NCBI GenBank assembly: GCA_964494505.1 | Contig: CAZBRO010000004.1 | Coordinates: 186,001-250,000 of the forward strand | DNA: 64,000 nucleotides | Source of the DNA: CAIYRG01 sp964494505 | GTDB lineage: Bacteria > Pseudomonadota > Alphaproteobacteria > Micropepsales > Micropepsaceae | Direction of reading: 5' to 3' | In this document: positions 60,607 to 64,000 of the stretch, one piece after another | How the letters are laid out: each line of letters starts with the position of its first letter | Numbering within the stretch: the first letter of the stretch is position 1 | Position numbers and translations under genes: made by a program | The notes under the pieces: model-generated | Seen by the model: the letters and a program-made list of their open reading frames with translations, nothing else | What the model was told of the DNA's origin: nothing | Database searches by the model: none

Positions 60607-63206
60607 TCCCGCGGGCCACCTACCGGCTTCAGTTCCACAAGGCCTTCACGTTTGCGGACGCAGCGTCCTTTGCGCCCTATTTCAAGCGGCTCGGGATCAG
60701 CCATATCTACGCGTCGCCCATCCTCACCGCGCGAGCGGGATCGCCGCACGGCTATGACGTGATCGACCACACGCGCGTCAATCCCGAACTCGGCGGCGAA
60801 GAGGGCTTGCGCGCGTTCGTCGCCGTGTTGCGCTCGAACGGCCTTGGCATCATCGCCGACATCGTGCCCAACCACATGGCCGTCGGGGGCGCGGACAATC
60901 CCTGGTGGCTGGATGTGCTGGAACGGGGGATAGCGAGCCCCTACGCCGCCATGTTCGACATCGACTGGGACTCGCCGGACACCGCCATGCGCGGCAAGGT
61001 GCTGCTGCCGCTGCTGGGGCAAGGTTTGGAAGACGCGCTCGCGGCGAGGGAGCTGAAGCTCATCTGGGACGAAGCGCTGAACCGCCTCGCCTTCGCCTAT
61101 TTCGAGCATCGCCTTCCCTTGCGGCGCGAAGATTATCCCGAGGTGCTGGCAGACGCTGTCCATCCGCGCGAGGCGGAGTTGGGCCCGTGGAACACTCCCG
61201 GTGCGCTGGCGGCGTTGCTGTCGCGGCAGCATTATCGGCTCGCGCATTGGCAAACCGCGCCCGACGCGATCAATTGGCGCCGATTTTTCGACATCACCGG
61301 ACTGGCGGCCCTTCGCACCGAAGACGAGCCCGTATTCGAGGCCGTGCACGCGAAACTGTTCGAGCTGTATGCGGAAGGTCTCCTCGACGGCCTGCGCGTC
61401 GATCATGTGGATGGCCTGACCGACCCGCGCACCTATTGCCGGCGGTTGCGGATGCGGTTGGATGAGCTCGATGCGCGCCGGCCGGCAGACGCGCCCGCCG
61501 GGCCAGCGTACATTATTGTCGAGAAGATCCTGGCTGCCGACGAAATGCTGCCGTGCGATTGGGGCGTGGACGGCACGACCGGCTACGACTTCATGAACGA
61601 TGTCTCGGCCGTCCAGCACGATGCGCGTAGCGAGGACGCGTTCACCCAATTCTGGGCGCGCATCAGCGGCCGCGCGGCCGGCTTCGACACGGAAGAATGC
61701 ATCGCCCGCTGCGAATTGCTGCATGCGAGCTTTGCCAGCCATCTGCGCGCCGCCGCGTCGCATTTTCACCGGCTCGCGCTTTTTGCCGGACGCGAAATTG
61801 GCGATGCGGCGCTGGAACAGGCGCTCGAAGCGATCCTGGAACGGTTTCATGCGTATCGGACTTACGCCACGGGGGATTCGCCCGATCCGCAGCCCGGGCC
61901 CCCATTCGAATTTGCTGTTGCCGCAGCGCGCAAACACATCGCGCCGGACGCCGTCGAGGCGCTCGATTTCATAGCTGCAACCATGCGCGGCGAACTCGGC
62001 GAATTCGGGCGCGTGGCCTGGCGCGCAGCGCGCTATTTCAACCAGCTTGCCGCGCCCGTCGCCGCCAAGGCGGTGGAGGACACTGCCTTCTTCCGCTATG
62101 GCCGGCTGCTGTCGCGCAACGATGTGGGCTTTGCGCCCGGCACGTTTGCGTTTTCGCCTGCGCAATTCGAAGACAGCGCCAAGCGGCGGGGCGAAGCGTT
62201 CCCCCATTCGCTGCTGGCGACCGCCACGCACGACCATAAGCGGGGCGAGGATGTGCGGGCGAGGCTCGCGGTTTTGAGCGAAATACCGGAAGCGTGGCAA
62301 AGCGAGGTGAATGGCTGGTTCGGCCTCAACGCGCCGCTCCGCACCCCTGAGATCGGCGCCGGCGATGAATACCAGCTCTATCAGATCTTGGCCGGCACAT
62401 TTCCGGCGGATTTCACACCCGGCGACGAACGGCTTCCTGCGTATGCGGAACGTATTCTTCGCAATCATGAGAAATCGCTGAAGGAAGCGAAGCTGAAGAC
62501 CTCCTGGACCGATCCGAACACGCCCTTCGAACGCGCCCACGCCGATTTCGTGCGCGCCATCCTCGATCCCACACGCTCGCGCAAATTCCTGGATGCGCTT
62601 GCGGCGTTCGTCGGCCGCATCGCGCCGGCGGGCGCGATGAACGGGCTGGTGCAATGCATTCTGCGCTGCACCCTTCCGGGCGTGCCGGATCTCTATCAGG
62701 GGGCCGAGTTCTGGGACTTCTCGCTGACCGATCCCGACAATCGCCGTGACGTCGATTTCGCCGCGCGCGCGGATGGGCTGGCATCGGAAGACGATCCCGT
62801 GGCGCTGTTGCCCCATTGGAAGGATGGACGCGTCAAACAGGCGCTGATCGCGCGGCTTCTTGCTGTGCGCGCCGAGGAACAGGCCTGCTTTTCGGGCGGC
62901 GATTACCGGCCGCTCAAGACGCAAGGTCCGCGCGCCGTCAATGCGATGGCATTCCTGCGCCAGCATGCGGACAGAGCCATTCTCGTCGCGGTGCCGCGCC
63001 TTGGCGCGGAACCTTGCGCGGAGACCGGGCTTCCCTTGCCGCCGGCCAGCTTCTGGGACGGCACGAGAATTGCCAATCCCGATCCCGGCCGGACCTGGGA
63101 GTCGGCGCTCGACCCGGCCAGCGCTTTTTCGTTGCAAGCGCAACTGGATTGCGCCGTACTGTTCGCCGATTTTCCCGGTGCAATTCTCCATAGGAAGCTG
63201 TCTTGA
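60603..63206 (+). CDS. treY: maltooligosyl trehalose synthase TreY
   Basis: An 867-residue GH13 enzyme that turns the reducing end of maltodextrin into a trehalose unit. It starts IPRATYRLQFHKAFTFADA; catalytic D267 in GLRVDHVDGLTDP, E307 in IIVEKILAADE and D544 in THDHKRGEDVRARLA are all found. TreZ, which then releases trehalose, is not in this window and may be downstream. ATG at 60603 (ATGA) rather than the upstream frame to 60513. Ends with a TTGA overlap with the next gene. Confidence 0.92.
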   Translation: MIPRATYRLQFHKAFTFADAASFAPYFKRLGISHIYASPILTARAGSPHGYDVIDHTRVNPELGGEEGLRAFVAVLRSNGLGIIADIVPNHMAVGGADNPWWLDVLERGIASPYAAMFDIDWDSPDTAMRGKVLLPLLGQGLEDALAARELKLIWDEALNRLAFAYFEHRLPLRREDYPEVLADAVHPREAELGPWNTPGALAALLSRQHYRLAHWQTAPDAINWRRFFDITGLAALRTEDEPVFEAVHAKLFELYAEGLLDGLRVDHVDGLTDPRTYCRRLRMRLDELDARRPADAPAGPAYIIVEKILAADEMLPCDWGVDGTTGYDFMNDVSAVQHDARSEDAFTQFWARISGRAAGFDTEECIARCELLHASFASHLRAAASHFHRLALFAGREIGDAALEQALEAILERFHAYRTYATGDSPDPQPGPPFEFAVAAARKHIAPDAVEALDFIAATMRGELGEFGRVAWRAARYFNQLAAPVAAKAVEDTAFFRYGRLLSRNDVGFAPGTFAFSPAQFEDSAKRRGEAFPHSLLATATHDHKRGEDVRARLAVLSEIPEAWQSEVNGWFGLNAPLRTPEIGAGDEYQLYQILAGTFPADFTPGDERLPAYAERILRNHEKSLKEAKLKTSWTDPNTPFERAHADFVRAILDPTRSRKFLDALAAFVGRIAPAGAMNGLVQCILRCTLPGVPDLYQGAEFWDFSLTDPDNRRDVDFAARADGLASEDDPVALLPHWKDGRVKQALIARLLAVRAEEQACFSGGDYRPLKTQGPRAVNAMAFLRQHADRAILVAVPRLGAEPCAETGLPLPPASFWDGTRIANPDPGRTWESALDPASAFSLQAQLDCAVLFADFPGAILHRKLS

Positions 63207-64000
63207 ATCCCTCAGCACCGTTCAACCGCCTCAACGATCAAACTGTGCATTTGCCGGACGATCTCGAACAGGCCGTCACCCGCACGCTGGCCGAATGGCA
63301 GGGCGGCAACAGTGTCGGCCGTCTCTGGCGGCGCGATTCCACCCTGTGGACCGGCGCGGATGAGGCGAACTGGCTTGGCTGGCTCGGCATTGTCGAGGAA
63401 CAGCGGCAGGGAATCGAACATCTGAAACAGATTGCCGCCGACGTGCGGGGCGGGTTCACGCATGCGGTGCTTTTGGGCATGGGCGGCTCAAGCCTCGGCG
63501 CGGAGGTGTTCGCCAACAGCTTCGGTGCGCAGGCGGGTTATCCGAACCTGCTAGTGCTCGATTCGGCAAACCCGGCCGACATCCGCGCGATCGAGGATGC
63601 GATCGACATTCGGCGCACGCTGTTCATCGTGTCCAGCAAATCGGGCACGACGCTCGAGCCCAATATCCTGAAGGATCATTTTTTTGCGCGCGTCGAAGCC
63701 GCCCTCGGCGCGGGGAAGGCAGGGCCGCATTTCATCGCCATCACCGATCCCGGCTCGAAACTCGAATCGCTCGCGCGTGCGGAAGGCTTTCGCCACATCT
63801 GCAAAGGCAGGTCCGATATCGGCGGCCGCTTTTCAGTGCTCTCCGATTTCGGGCTGGTCCCGGCCGCGGTCATGGGCGTGGATGTGGAGGCGCTGCTCGC
63901 ATCGGCCGCGGCGATGGTCTCGGCCTGCGGACCCGATGTTCCGTCGACGGACAATCCCGGTGTCAGGCTTGGCGCGATCCTCGGCACGCTTGCCGCCCGC
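63203..64000 (+). CDS. phosphoglucose isomerase-domain protein (3' end missing)
   Basis: The first 266 codons of a sugar isomerase-like gene that runs past the window. VLLGMGGSSLGAEVFANSF and VSSKSGTTLEPNILKDHFF are the sugar-phosphate binding motifs of phosphoglucose isomerases, and GGRFSVLSDFGL a further one. It resembles the C-terminal half of bifunctional transaldolase-phosphoglucose isomerases, but no transaldolase domain precedes it. Start is the TTG at 63203, overlapping the treY stop, with AGGAAG five bases before. It would connect glycogen glucose-6-phosphate to fructose-6-phosphate. Confidence 0.85.
   Translation, partial: MNPSAPFNRLNDQTVHLPDDLEQAVTRTLAEWQGGNSVGRLWRRDSTLWTGADEANWLGWLGIVEEQRQGIEHLKQIAADVRGGFTHAVLLGMGGSSLGAEVFANSFGAQAGYPNLLVLDSANPADIRAIEDAIDIRRTLFIVSSKSGTTLEPNILKDHFFARVEAALGAGKAGPHFIAITDPGSKLESLARAEGFRHICKGRSDIGGRFSVLSDFGLVPAAVMGVDVEALLASAAAMVSACGPDVPSTDNPGVRLGAILGTLAAR

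Overview
The window looks like a chromosomal segment of a GC-rich alphaproteobacterium. Four things point there: a direct-repeat LexA box of the GTTC-N7-GTTC type in front of an imuA-imuB-dnaE2 mutagenesis cassette, a sequence fitting the GGAAC-N16-CGTT promoter class read by the general-stress sigma factor EcfG, an HWE-type histidine kinase, and several gene families common in that class. Genus cannot be told from the sequence. Genes are densely packed, with many ATGA, GTGA and TTGA start/stop overlaps, so most runs on one strand are probably operons. No rRNA, tRNA, CRISPR array, prophage or transposase gene was recognised.

Layout. 1-5.1 kb: coenzyme F420 genes, cofG (cut by the window edge), cofH, cofD, cofC, a convergent cofE, and an F420:NADP oxidoreductase. 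A predicted F420-dependent luciferase-like oxidoreductase lies at 11.8-12.8 kb. 5.2-14.5 kb: acyl-CoA metabolism on the minus strand (CaiB CoA-transferase, MaoC hydratase, CitE-type lyase, acyl-CoA dehydrogenase, two-subunit CoA-transferase), interrupted by a lone CheB-like methylesterase, an AT-richer alpha/beta hydrolase and a gene remnant. 14.7-24.6 kb: two copies of a Tat-exported gluconate-dehydrogenase-like pair (small subunit plus Cys-rich GMC flavoprotein), the second followed by a cytochrome c. Between them lie a toxin-antitoxin pair whose PIN protein lacks its first Asp, a Rap1a-like secreted protein, a DGPF protein with an ECF42-type sigma factor, and an alkaline phosphatase. 24.7-29 kb: an MFS importer, UbiD decarboxylase, FAH-family hydrolase and 2OG-Fe(II) oxygenase, which look like a degradation operon for an aromatic or related acid.

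29.1-44.4 kb: a CBS protein, glycogen synthase, a first GlgX, then a three-gene signalling operon headed by a 1946-residue soluble hybrid kinase built from about ten 92-residue HAMP repeats, resembling fungal group III (Nik1/Os-1) kinases. Next to it are small stress-type genes (PRC-barrel, DUF1328, DUF6328-like, hemerythrin), one with a perfect EcfG-type promoter. 44.6-51 kb: SOS mutagenesis genes dnaE2, imuB and imuA with a LexA box, followed by a UdgX-type uracil-DNA glycosylase. Both dnaE2 and imuB carry short palindromic repeats inside the reading frame. 51.1-64 kb: a tightly coupled operon for alpha-glucan and trehalose metabolism: treS-maltokinase fusion, glgB, glgX, malQ, treY and a phosphoglucose isomerase domain gene that runs off the end.

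How it fits together: F420 made by the first cluster could serve the reductase and luciferase-like enzyme here. The two dehydrogenase loci probably feed periplasmic oxidation into cytochrome c. The glycogen/trehalose operon, the stress genes and the poly-HAMP kinase suggest an osmotic or general stress programme; that link is inference.
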